Shown: positions 9,958-19,720 of the stretch, in pieces
Layout of the letters: each line of letters starts with the position of its first letter
Position numbering within the stretch: the first letter of the stretch is position 1
DNA from: Solanum dulcamara
Taxonomy: Eukaryota > Streptophyta > Magnoliopsida > Solanales > Solanaceae
Direction: 5' to 3'
Length of the DNA stretch: 64,000 nt
NCBI RefSeq assembly: GCF_947179165.1
Contig: NC_077240.1
Location: forward strand, 27,756,001 to 27,820,000
Program-made: the position numbers and the translations under genes
Notes under the pieces: model-generated
Told to the model about the DNA's origin: nothing
Database searches by the model: none
Seen by the model: only the letters and a program-made list of their open reading frames with translations

Positions 9958-11601
9958 TTTCCTTTTTAAAAATAAAAACAGTTAAAAAAAATAGAAAATA
10001 CATAAAATAATAAATTGTGTACATATTTTAAGAGTCATATCTTCTTGATTGGGACGCATACAGTTAGGAGCATGCGAAATATTTGGTATGATAAAAATGA
10101 TTGGTTTTGTGGTAAACCATAGCTTCTGTTAGTATATTTCATTTGTACTTTTGTGATGCTTGAAAATTTTCTTGCGGGCATTCAAGGTAAGAATATAACC
10201 AACCTCATGGTTTCATGTGCATTGTGTGGTGAGCTTTAGATTAAAATTCAATTGCATCGCACTGTTGATCTAGAACTTGGCCTGATATGTTTGTTGAGGC
10301 GAAATCCTGAGTTATGTTTGGTTTGAGAAAGGATTGTAGGCTTTTTTGACCCGTTTGTGCCTTTCAAAGCCTACCAAATAACATTAATCCCTAATTTTCC
10401 CACTTTGAGCCTAAAACCTTTTCTTTGGACAACCACATCCCAGCCCTTTCCCTTCTGAGTGCTTACATGCACTATTCCTCTCTTGGCCCAACCTCCTTGA
10501 GCGCACCAAAGATGTGCAAATTATAGAAGAAGATCCAACTTTGAAATTGTCAAAGGCAAAAGACGAAAGTTTCCAAAGTCAAGAAAGCAAATATGATTTT
10601 CTCATAAAAATAAAAACCCTCCTACAAGGTCGATGTAAGACAAAAAGAAAACTACTCCAACAAAAGAGGAGAAACCTCAAAAAGGAGCGAAAAGAGAAAA
10701 GCTCTAACAACTAAGGACCTAAAGAAGTCAAGACAAAAGAAAAAGGTGAAAAGAGAAAAAACTCTATCAAATAAGTATTCGAAGAAGTCGATACAAAAGA
10801 AAGAGGATCAGACATCAAAGGCGTATCAATCGTCAAAGGCACATATTCAGTGCGACATTCAAGGAGGAATAAAGTTACTTTTATCCTAAATAAATATCCT
10901 ACCTGTTCCCAAACCCACATTACAACCCAATGACAAGCCCTACATGATCTCATTCCAAATATTCTCACATTAGTGGAAACTTACATGCAGGCCAAGCATA
11001 TGGTATCACAGTTATGCGTTGAACATTCTTGAGAGTGTGAGTGGACTTTGCAAAATGTCCTCAAATTAAACACTTCAGATATGCGCAAAATAGAACTTTC
11101 TTTATTGTGAGGGCACTTGAAACATGCAGATTGGTATAATTCTAAACCTTTGTTTGAAGAAAGATGAAAAAATCTTGTTGACACTTAAGTATATTTGAGG
11201 TCCTACTTGAAGCTATAGGAATTACCTAGAAGTCAATCTCAGTTATAAGAAAGAAAATGAGAAATATTTATATGCAATCCTAACTGTTGGTACCAATTGT
11301 AGTAATATTTGACTATCTCTTTATATTCTCTAAAAAAAAAAATCATAACAAAAAAAATGCATTTGTCCTTTGAAATTGGATGATTTGCTCTAAATACTGT
11401 GACATTAGGCTAATCCCATCGGGGTGAGATGCCTATTTTACTTCATTGGATCGTCCATATCAAACGGGTGGCATATCTCGTGCTTTTAAGCTGTAAATAT
11501 TGCAAGTAATACAGTTTTTTCATATCATTATGCTTATATTGCACATGTGTCTACTGATTATCTTATCTCAGATTTTGCAGTACTCATCATCCATATAATT
11601 G
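9958..11601 (+). other. non-coding interior of the Tat/Ogre-type element
   Basis: No supported gene. A lysine-rich open frame at 10514-10714 lies in A-rich DNA containing a degenerate duplication of about 65 bp (10660-10800, with repeated AAAAGAGAAAA and AAGAAGTC phrases). I regard it as chance coding. The rest is AT-rich with many stops. Confidence 0.6.
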
Positions 11602-11661
11602 GAACTACATTTGACCTGATTCCTGCACCAATAGGATATGTAGGCGCCACAATGGCTCGGT
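11602..11661 (+). repeat. dispersed Tat-leader motif, copy 3
   Basis: GGAACTACATTTGACCTGAT, then GGATATGTAGGCGCC, then GGCTCGGTCATG. The order is the same as in copies 1 and 2. Confidence 0.6.
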
Positions 11662-11929
11662 CATGTTCTCGGTAAGATTTTCATTTCTCCCTTACAAAAA
11701 TTCACAAGAAGATACTATATCGAGCAAGTCAAGATTGGACATCATGTTAATACATGCAACTGGGACAGAATTTTTGAGAGGATCTCAAAAATTTCACAAA
11801 AATGCCAAATCATTTTTTAGCAGCTCGACATTTGTCAAGAGATCTAACTAGGATAGAATTTTTGAGGAAGATCTCAAAAATCCGTCAAGAATTATCAGAA
11901 GTTCAAAGTCAACTCCAAATGATCTCCGG

Positions 11930-12862
11930 AGGTTGTAATATCATTGCCAAGAGGGTTGTAATATCATTGCCAAGAGGGTCATTGCATTTTCATTTGCCAA
12001 GAGGGCCATTCATATTTTATTATTCGTATTATATTACCGGAGGTGGTAATATCATTGCTAAGAGGGTCATTGCATTTTCATTTGCCAAGAGGGCCATTCA
12101 TATTTTATTATTCGTATTATATTACCGGAGGTGGTAATATCATTGCCAAGAGGGCCATTGCATTTTCATTTGCCAAGAGGGCCATTCATATTTTATTATT
12201 CGTATTATATTACCGGAGGTGGTAATATCATTTGCCAAGAGGGCCATTTCATTTCCATTGCATTTTCATTTGTCAAGAGGGCCATTCATATTTTATTTTA
12301 TTCATATTATATTATCGGAGGTGGTAATATCATTGCCAAGAGGGTCATTGCATATCATTGCCAAGAGGGCCATTGCATTCATTGTTGCCAAGAGGGCCAT
12401 TGCATCTTCATTTGCCAAGAGGGCCATTCATATTTTATTTTATTCATATTATATTACCGGAGATGGTAATATCATTTGCCAAGAGGGCCATTTATATTTT
12501 ATTTTATTCATATTATATTATCGGAGGTGGTAATATCATTTGCCAAGAGGGCCATTGCATCTTCATTTGCCAAGAGGTCCATTACATATCATTGCCAAGA
12601 GGGCCATTGCATTCATCGTTGCCAAGAGGACCATTGCATCTTTATTTGCCAAGAGGGCCATTCATATTTTATTTTATTCATATTATATTACCAGAGGTGG
12701 TAATATCATTGCCAAGAGGGCCATTGCATATCATTGCCAAGAGGGCCATTGCATATCATTGCCAAGAGGGCCATTGCATATCATTGCCAAGAGAGCCATT
12801 GTATATTCATTGCCAAGAAGGTCATTGCATATTCATTTCCAAGAAGGCCATTGCATATATCC
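11930..12862 (+). repeat. compound tandem array with a TTGCCAAGAGGGCCATTGCA-type subunit
   Basis: The subunit TTGCCAAGAGGGCCATTGCA recurs many times with small spacer changes. It is organised into a longer unit that also holds a TTATTATTCGTATTATATTA segment and CCGGAGGTGGTAAT. The first longer units are spaced at exactly 88 bp (equivalent positions 12043, 12131, 12219). Later units vary in length by adding or losing subunits. Because 88 is not a multiple of three and stops are rare in the subunit, all frames carry long overlapping open frames, which are artefacts. Placement just before the PPT is where Tat/Ogre elements are known to grow tandem repeats. Confidence 0.93.
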
Positions 12863-13035
12863 TGCCAATGGATTTTCATTCGTCCTACCGATGGACAAAC
12901 ATTTATTTTGCAAAATGTCCTACCGATTGCTCACTTTCATTCGTCCTACCAATGGACATACATTTATTTTGCCAAGTATCCTATCAATGGATCATCATCC
13001 TACCGATAGTGCAATATTATCCTACCAATGAATCA
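12863..13035 (+). repeat. second tandem array with a CCTACCAATGGA-type unit
   Basis: Immediately after the first array, the phrase TTTCATTCGTCCTACC(G/A)ATGGACA followed by CATTTATTTTGC recurs at about 70-bp spacing, then decays into shorter CCTACCAATG units. It is distinct in sequence from the array before it. Confidence 0.8.
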
Positions 13036-13368
13036 ATAAGGATTTTTCAACATGCAAAAATGATGAAAGGAAGTACGAACGACATCAAAGAGGATGCAGC
13101 ACAGCGTGGAATTCTTTTAACAGCGAACTAGGACACAGTCCCAAGAATAATGTCAAGCTCATAGGACACGAGCTAAGGAAACAATTTCCACCACAATAAA
13201 CTATATTTCTATTGAAAGGCGCGTGGTTATTTCGGAGTCCAGTCATAATTCAAAACTCATACCAACCCCTTTCCAGAAAGATGAAGATGGAGTCGGCCAA
13301 AATTGGATTTGTCAATTTTCTTTTGTCCAGGATCTCTTTTATCGATCATATCCAAAGAAAGGGACAGC
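13036..13368 (+). other. 3' untranslated end and polypurine tract of the Tat/Ogre-type element
   Basis: No gene. The last 17 bases, CCAAAGAAAGGGACAGC at 13352-13368, are purine-rich and abut the TGTTGACACCC start of the right LTR, as expected for the PPT that primes plus-strand synthesis. Confidence 0.7.
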
Positions 13369-14459
13369 TGTTGACACCCAATTTTGACCATCCACAACGC
13401 AAATTAGCTATCGAGTTTCTTTGAATTCGACCATTTTGAAATAATTAGCTTTTATAAAAATAAATATATATATATATTATTCTTAACTATTTTTATCTTT
13501 ATATAAATTTTAGTATAACATGCATATTTCTATATAACTATATTTTTGATTACTATTTATGTGATTATTCGAAAATTATCTCAAAAGATTTTATTTTTTT
13601 TACTAAATACAATTTTAGTTAGGTTAGTTCAATTATGGTTTGTATTTTTGAAATTTTTATTTTTTTCTAAAAAAATTATAATAATAATAATAAATAAATA
13701 AATAAATAAATAAATAATAATAAAAACAAATCCTAAAACTAATCTCTTCTTTTCTCTTTCCATTATCAAACAACTATCCCTCTCTAAAAAACTCTCTTCT
13801 TCACTATCTCTCTAAAAAACTCTCTTCTTCACGATCTCTCTCAAAAATTCTCTTCTTCACTATCTCTCTCTCTACACTTTCTTCATCTTCTCAAAAAGAG
13901 AAAACAAGACAAGTTACCCTCCTCACCATTCTCTCCCCTCATCTCTCAATCTCTCTCCTCTTACATACCACCGAATACTTCTCTTCCACTCGTCTCCGGC
14001 GAGAGCCCCGACGAACCACACAGGAAAAGCCACCAAGCCGTCGCTAGACTAACAAGACGAGAGGTTTAAGATGGATCTTTACAAATCCGTCTTGGTATGA
14101 TTTTGTTTAACTTTATTTTACTATAGATGTTGTGTTCTTTTAGATCTAAAAGTTCATTCTTTTTTTTTTATGATTATTGTGTATATGTTGGGTTGATTAC
14201 ATCTTGTGTTTGGTGTTCTTGATAAGTTTTCTTGTTTGGAAGATTTAGATCTTTCTCATGTTAGACTTCTTTTACTGATTTTATTTTCATAACAAATGTT
14301 GGACTGATTAATTACTCTAACCATTATTGTTATTTTCTTGCTTATAAGATTCATATTGTTCACATGTTACTACACCACTTTAGTTTTTTATTTTTGCTCC
14401 AAATGATTTGATAAACTCGAGATTGCAAAGATTTTTGTTCATTCATAATTGATTAAGAT
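13369..14459 (+). repeat. right (3') LTR of the Tat/Ogre-type element, truncated
   Basis: It is collinear with 3908-5010, with about 18 substitutions and small length changes in the TA and AATA runs. It stops at GATTAAGATTG, about 1.84 kb short of the expected LTR end, where a different sequence is joined. Confidence 0.9.
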
Positions 14460-14541
14460 TGGAGATCATGTTAATACATGCAACTGGGACAGAATTTTTG
14501 AGAGGATCTCAAAAATTCTACAAAAATGCCAAATCATTTCT
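14460..14541 (+). repeat. filler segment copied from the element interior
   Basis: These 82 bases match 11738-11816 of the same element (GATCATGTTAATACATGCAA, then TTTTTGAGAGGATCTC, then AAAATGCCAAATCATTT) with a few differences. Both junctions show short shared sequence: AAGATTGG on the left and CATTT on the right. It bridges the truncated LTR and the copia protease region. This looks like template-switch repair of a break that removed the LTR end and the copia integrase and RT. Confidence 0.8.
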
Positions 14542-14948
14542 GGCCTAATATAGTCCAGAGGACAAAGTTGGTAATTTTTTCAAAATATATTTCTGGCCTG
14601 AGACACTCTTGGTTATACGAAGATATTCAATATTCATTTCATTTAGTGTCTCAACATGATATCCATTTCTGCGGATATCTTTAAAATTTAACAAGTTTCT
14701 TGGAGATTTAGAAGAATATAGTGCATCTGCTATAACAATTTTTGTCCCTTAGGCAGAATTATAGTAGCTCTTTCGGAGCCTTTTATCATTTTTGAATTAG
14801 CAGAAATTATCGTAACATTTGCTTTTCTTCTTAGCAAGTTAGAAAAATATTTCTCATTTTTAAATATAGAATGAGTTATTCCACTATCAATTACACAAAT
14901 ATTTTCTTGATTTATAATTGATCCAAACAAGATTTGAGGCATTTCCAT
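14542..14948 (-). pseudogene. copia protease and downstream pol segment
   Basis: The minus strand reads CVIDSGITHSIFKNEKYFS, with the DSG protease triad, then a stop near 14730. It continues collinearly in family-like sequence (ADALYSSKSPRNLLNFKDIR, then NGYHVETLNE and SSGLY) up to the filler junction. Integrase, which should follow, is missing. Confidence 0.85.
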
Positions 14949-15070
14949 ATTTTCTTCAAAAAAATAAAATAAGTATTAACAAATGGTACATTACACAATT
15001 TTTTTTAATTTATTTACATGGGCTAGGAAAATATTAATATAATATTTAATACATATAAAATGAAATATAT

Positions 15071-16031
15071 TTACATATTATTAGTCCTATCGATATTCAT
15101 CTTTTCGTCTGGAAAATTAAAGAAGTCAGTTACATCCAAATGCATGGGCTCAATATTATCTTCAGAGATAAAATTTATCTCTGGATTATTTTCTGCCCTC
15201 TTTAATGATGCCTGATATAGCTGAATCAGATATTTTAACGACCGGCAAGTCCGCGACCAGTGCCCCACACCTCCACATCTATGACATACACTTTATGAAT
15301 TTTTTTTAGGTAAAACTTCTGGCTTTTTACCCTGCCTTTTATATTGCTGATCATTTTTCAGTGCCAGCCGAGTATCATGATTATAATTTCTTTTTCGCTC
15401 ATGACCATGACCACGATTGGGTCCATGACCTCTTTCTCGTTGGTTAGAATTTACCTGATTCACTTCAGAGAGTGACAAAGAACCAACTGACCGACTATCA
15501 TGATTTTTCATTAATAATTCATTATGTCTTTCAGCAATAAGAAAGTGAGAAAGTAATTCAGAATATTTTTTAAATTCTTTTTCGTGATATTGCTGCAGGA
15601 GCATATTTGCGGGTGGAAATGTGGAGTATGTCTTTTCAAGTTTATCTTGCTTAGTGATCTCTTCTTCGCATAAATTTAACTGAGCTATATTCAGTTATAT
15701 TTTTGAAATCCATTAATCTCAAATTTAGCCAATCATGACGAGCTTGTGGAAACATGACCAACTTTAGGTGGTCATATCTTTTTTTAAAATTTTTCCACAA
15801 TTTAAGAGGGTCTTTTAATGTGAGATATTATAATTTTAGCTCATTGTCAAGATGGTGGCGGAGAAATATCATGGTTTTAGTACGGTCTTGATTGGATCCC
15901 GTATTATCATCTTTAATGGTGTCTGCCAGACCAATTGATTCTAAATGAATTTCGGCATCAAGTGTCCATGATGAGTAGCCTTTTTAATAGATATCAAGGG
16001 TAACAAATTCAAGTTTTGAAATATTTGCCAT
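15071..16031 (-). pseudogene. copia gag with CCHC zinc knuckle, disrupted
   Basis: It begins at an ATG near 16031 (MANISKLEFVTLD) and includes WTLDAEIHL, LKDPLKLWKNFKKRYDHL and ARHDWLNLRL, typical of copia gag. It then has a frame shift near 15690, an Arg/His/Asn-rich segment and a zinc knuckle of the form CX2CX4HX4C (CHRCGGVGHWSRTC) near 15250-15290. In-frame stops occur near 15985, 15830 and 15293, so no full gag can be made. After the knuckle comes an acidic DVTDFFNFPDEK segment. Confidence 0.88.
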
Positions 16032-16134
16032 TTTATGAAAATAAAATTAAATGAAATTCTTACTGCTTTTTAATGAAACTCTTACCATTTTTAGTTAACG
16101 TAAAAAAAATAGTCGGAGCCTCGTGCTAATAACG

Positions 16135-16392
16135 TGTTATATAATAACTTAACTTAGTAAATAACAAAGTAATTAAAAGAAGATATATTAAGAGGAGAAA
16201 TGAGAAACAGAGGAGAGAAAAGAGTAATTGCAGTATATGTATTATATCTCTAATCTTTTTCTTGTTGATTGTGCACATTATATAGGGAAAACAAAGTAGA
16301 CAATGTGGACTAATTGCCCAACTATCCAAGACAACTTGCCCAACTATCCAAGTGGTGGGTCCCACTTGGATAGTGACATCCAATTTCTAACA
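16135..16392 (-). repeat. 5' LTR of the copia element
   Basis: On the minus strand it begins TGTTAGAAATTGG and ends TTATATAACA, 258 bp. It contains a TATA-like CTATATAATG on the minus strand at 16276-16285 and three CAACTATCCAAG-like motifs (plus strand, 16318-16380), one more than the 3' LTR. Leader sequence with a primer-site-like GTTATTAGCACGAGG lies at 16118-16134; its tRNA is unidentified. Confidence 0.88.
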
Positions 16393-16454
16393 ATTTGAAT
16401 TATGTAATCTAATGATAATTCATAATTGTATTACCATAAAAAATAAGATTTTAT

Positions 16455-16728
16455 TGCAAAATTAAAACCGGAACAATATAGGTATAAAGAGAACAACGCA
16501 AGAAATGTAGATGAACGAGAGTATTTTTTTTATTCAAGTATCGCTTACAATGGTGAATAATACCTCTATTTATAGGTGGAGATATCATTTCAAAGGTCAC
16601 CATATTAAATATTCAAACTAGTAAATATATTGAAATTTAAAAAGATTCATATCACCTTGAAATTATATGAATTTGCTAGTTCGTGAATATACCAAATGGA
16701 CAATCCATTATTCAATGTATTTATAATA
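16455..16728 (-). repeat. copia LTR, outer copy
   Basis: It is aligned with 16741-17018 at a constant offset of about 285 bp. It starts TGCAAAATTAAAAC and ends TTTATAATA on the plus strand. It includes TATTTATAGGTGGAGATATC and the run TTCGTGAATATACCAAATGG, also found in the inner copy. Confidence 0.82.
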
Positions 16729-16740
16729 CTTCCTCTTGGA
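16729..16740 (-). other. PPT-like spacer between two copia LTRs
   Basis: The 12-base spacer CTTCCTCTTGGA resembles the sequence just inside the second LTR (CTCCCACTTGA at 17019-17029). So the arrangement is LTR, PPT, LTR, rather than LTRs separated by a normal interior. Confidence 0.6.
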
Positions 16741-17018
16741 TGTAAAATAAACTCAAAACAATATAAGTATAAAGAGAACAAGGAAATAAATGTAGATGAA
16801 TGAGAGTATTTTTTTTATTCAAGTATTGATTACAATAGTGAATGATACCTCTATTTATAGGTTGAGATATCATTTCAAAGGTCACCATATTAAATATCCA
16901 AACTAGTAGATACATTGGCATTTAAAAAGATTCATATCACCTTGAAATATACATACATGAATTTGCTAGTTCGTGAATATACCAAATGGACAATCCATTA
17001 TTCAATGTATTTATAACA
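16741..17018 (-). repeat. copia LTR, inner copy
   Basis: It starts TGTAAAATAAAC and ends TTTATAACA, followed by CTCCCACTTG (PPT) and the copia 3' UTR. It carries the same T-run and TATTTATAGG motifs as the outer copy, with about ten percent differences by eye. Confidence 0.82.
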
Positions 17019-17229
17019 CTCCCACTTGATGTCCATAGATAATGTGTCTCGTTAAATCCTTACTAGAAAAAATCTAGGAAAAAAAGCCTAGTGAAGAAAA
17101 AAGAGTACACACATCTCATAATATGCTTTAAGTGTTGCCTCATTAAAATCCTTACCAGAAAAATCTAATTTGGACAAAATCATGGTAAGAAAAATAATAC
17201 AACGCATATTTCACTCCCTCTAATGAAAG

Positions 17230-18370
17230 CTTCATTAAATATCCTAGAGACGTCGCATTCCAATCTTATGTCTTAACTTCTTAAATGTTGATGTAGGCAA
17301 TGTCTTAGTGAATAAATTGACAAGATTATCAGTTGAACGGGTCTGTTGAACTTCTATCTCATCATTTTGTTGAAGATCTTGTGTAAACATTTTTTTTGAG
17401 TGAAATATGCTTTGTTCGGTCTCATTTGATATATCCTCTCTTCAATTGAGCTATACATGCATTATTATCTTCATACATGGTGGCTGATATATCCTTTTTC
17501 AAAGAAAAACCACACATTTCCTGAATATGGTGGGTCCTTGCACTCCCGACTTGCTTCATGGATGGCTATTATTTCTGCATTATTTAAAGATGTGGTTGCA
17601 AGTGTTTGATTCATTGAATGCCAATATATTATTGTGCCTACACATGTAAACAAATATCTCATTTAAGATTGAACTTCATGTAGATCGGATGAATATTCTA
17701 TATCTGCTTAACTAATCATTTCTAGCTGGGATTCATTGGAATAAAATAAAATCTTGTCCATGATTCTTTGAAGATATGTCCTTGACGCCATTCCAATATC
17801 TTTTTATTGAGGAGGAGTTGAATCTTGCCAATAAACTCACTAAATATTTGATCATATATAGATAGTTTTATTAGTGCCCCAATTGACTAATATATGGACT
17901 TTCATCACCAAGAAACTCTTCATCCTTAGTTTGAAATGGATTTTTATTTATGTCAAGCGATCTCACAATCATTGGGTTACTTAATGAATGTGATTTATAA
18001 ATGTAAAATCACTTTAAAAAAATTGTGTATGTTGATTGATGGACAAATATTTCATTTATCAAAATTTGTAGGCCAAGACAAAATTTGTCTTTCCAAAATC
18101 TTTAATTTCAAATTCCCTTTTCAAACACTCAATAGCTTTTGAAAGCTCTTTAAGAGTGTCAATAATGTTCAAATCATTAACATACACAACTATCCTAACA
18201 AAATTTAGATATGACTTTCTTATAAAAATGCAAGGACAAATAGGGTCATTTTTATATCCTTTCTTTTCTGATTGGATTTTTGAAGCTTTAATAAACAAGT
18301 TTCTTTCAAACTTTTATATGCTTCAAACAACTTGAATTCTTTAAGTATTTTCATGCAACCTTCATCGTCT
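17230..18370 (-). pseudogene. copia RNase H and reverse transcriptase relic
   Basis: Two pieces are legible on the minus strand. At 18059-18298 the piece contains CPCIFIRKS, then VVYVNDLNIIDTLKEL, where the RT YVDD box has become YVND, then CLKREFEIKDFGKT. At 17471-17662 the piece is of RNase H type with NAEIIAIHEASREC. Between and around them stops and frame shifts are frequent. Replacement of the first catalytic Asp by Asn and the broken frame show it is inactive. Confidence 0.82.
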
Positions 18371-18599
18371 AGCTAGACATGGCAATCATCTATTACACAT
18401 ATTCAAGTATTTCATCTATTAGCAGAATGAAACAAGTTTTATTACATCCACCACGACAGAATATATATCCATTTAATAATGTCAGGACTTTTGTAAAATA
18501 TTTTTTATGCCACAAGGCACAAACCACACTTCATGTCTTACGGTTATACTTTCGCATAATAATTCATTTGTACCCCTACTGACATTATATCTTGATTTA

Positions 18600-19720
18600 T
18601 GAATGATAGGTCCAAAAACATCACTTTTCTAAGTGAATTAAAATATACTTGAATAATGCATTTTAGTTGGCCAATTATTTATCTATCTAGACTATATGAC
18701 AGATTTGTATTTAGAATCCTCGTCACCATCTATAGCATTAACCGCTACTTGATATCAAAGATACCGTTGATGTTTATTTGACTCGATTTTAATATGACAT
18801 AACTTATCGAGATCTCTTCATTTTCCCATCATTTTAGGTATCTGAACCTTTGTCAAGATTTTATGAAGTGTTATGTCGTCGTGCTCCTTTAAATCACTTG
18901 CCTCATTATCCTAACCATCTTAATAATTTGCTCTTCTCCTTCCTCGAGGAGTTTTACAGTTGGAATCGATTGGTCTATCACGCTTCAGGAGTATCATAGA
19001 CTCTGTTCTTCAAGAACTTCTCATTAGAGCATTTGTTGTTGAATTATTACACAGGGTCAGCAAATTCATCTGGCCATTAATTTGTAATATTATACAACTG
19101 AATTATATATTGAACTTCAAGTTCACATTTTCTTAACGAGGATCTAGATAATTCATCCCACTTATAATTTTTAGCTGTCAATCATCTTTCCCCCTAATGT
19201 TAGAAAATCAAACATTCACCCTAACCTTATTTGGGGATCCATCTTTTCGCATGGTGGAATAATTAAATTAGAGATCACACATTTAACCTTTAGATGGAAA
19301 TTATTTGGTTCTTGACCCTTAACCTATTATGATGGGAAAATATCGTTGACTTGATGCGTACATGTGTTGCTACATGTTAAATAAATCTATCTCATACCAA
19401 ATCTTATTTGGGAGTTTTTTTCTCATATCTATGATTTAGCTATAATTATAGGCATACAATTTCTGCTAAACCAACCAGTATTATCAGCATACTTTCATAG
19501 TTTTAAACTTGCTCTTAATTTAATAATTCGAGCAAACAACCTTACAAAAATTAATTTATAAATTGACAACAAGAAACATGTGACCATTTCATAGATTTAA
19601 TTATCATATAGTTGCAAATGGTCCACATGGCAGGTGAATAAGCCCATATTTATCCTTTTACAAGTTTCAAAATCTCAGAAAATATAATCTCAACCTTAAC
19701 GGGTACAATGATACAATGAT
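18600..19720 (-). pseudogene. copia integrase relic
   Basis: At 19500-19720 the minus strand, read with frame shifts, gives a segment resembling the copia integrase core around the first catalytic Asp (ending in RW/MVTC and LFARIIKLRA-like text). The stretch from 18600 to 19500 is highly decayed, with no frame longer than about 30 codons. Identification rests on order and this one segment. Confidence 0.5.

Larger units (their letters stand above)
3908..14459 (+). mobile_element. non-autonomous Tat/Ogre-type Ty3/gypsy element carrying host gene sequence
   Basis: Direct repeats begin TGTTGACACCC at 3908 and 13369. The left LTR runs to ...GACATAACA at 6842, giving about 2.94 kb. It is followed by a tRNA-Arg-like primer site at 6847 and, at the other end, by a purine-rich tract before 13369. 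These very long LTRs, the TGGCGACTC primer site and tandem repeats before the PPT are established features of the Tat/Ogre lineage. No gag, protease, RT or integrase is recognisable in the 6.5-kb interior, so it must have moved in trans. The right LTR is truncated at 14459. By eye the LTRs differ at about 18 substitutions in the 1.1 kb they share. Confidence 0.85.
2485..16392 (-). mobile_element. Ty1/copia LTR retrotransposon (Ale/Retrofit-like), split by a nested Tat/Ogre-type element
   Basis: The boundaries are exact. The 3' LTR starts at 2485, the 5' LTR ends at 16392, and both are flanked by the 5-bp duplication ATTTG (2480-2484 and 16393-16397). In minus orientation the order is 5' LTR, leader, gag with zinc knuckle, protease, a gap, the end of reverse transcriptase, RNase H, 3' UTR, PPT and 3' LTR. 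Removing the foreign block (3908-14541) leaves about 3.3 kb. Integrase and most of reverse transcriptase, about 1.7 kb by comparison with usual copia length, are missing at the right edge of the nested insertion. The element is dead. The lineage name is inferred from gag and 3' UTR features. Confidence 0.9.

Noticed and set aside
10514..10714. Lysine-rich 66-codon open frame in the Tat/Ogre interior, possible gag remnant
   Set aside because: A-rich repeated DNA produces the lysines. There is no zinc knuckle or gag motif before or after it.
11930..12862. Regular short repeats with spacers, superficially CRISPR-like
   Set aside because: This is plant DNA inside a retrotransposon. The spacers are themselves repeats, the units are contiguous and variable, and no cas genes exist.
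12358..13131. 257-codon open frame and several overlapping ones at 11802-12703
   Set aside because: They arise because the tandem unit lacks stops in several frames. The predicted proteins are repeats of PRGPLH/AKRAI/QEGHC from the same DNA in different frames, with no plausible start context.
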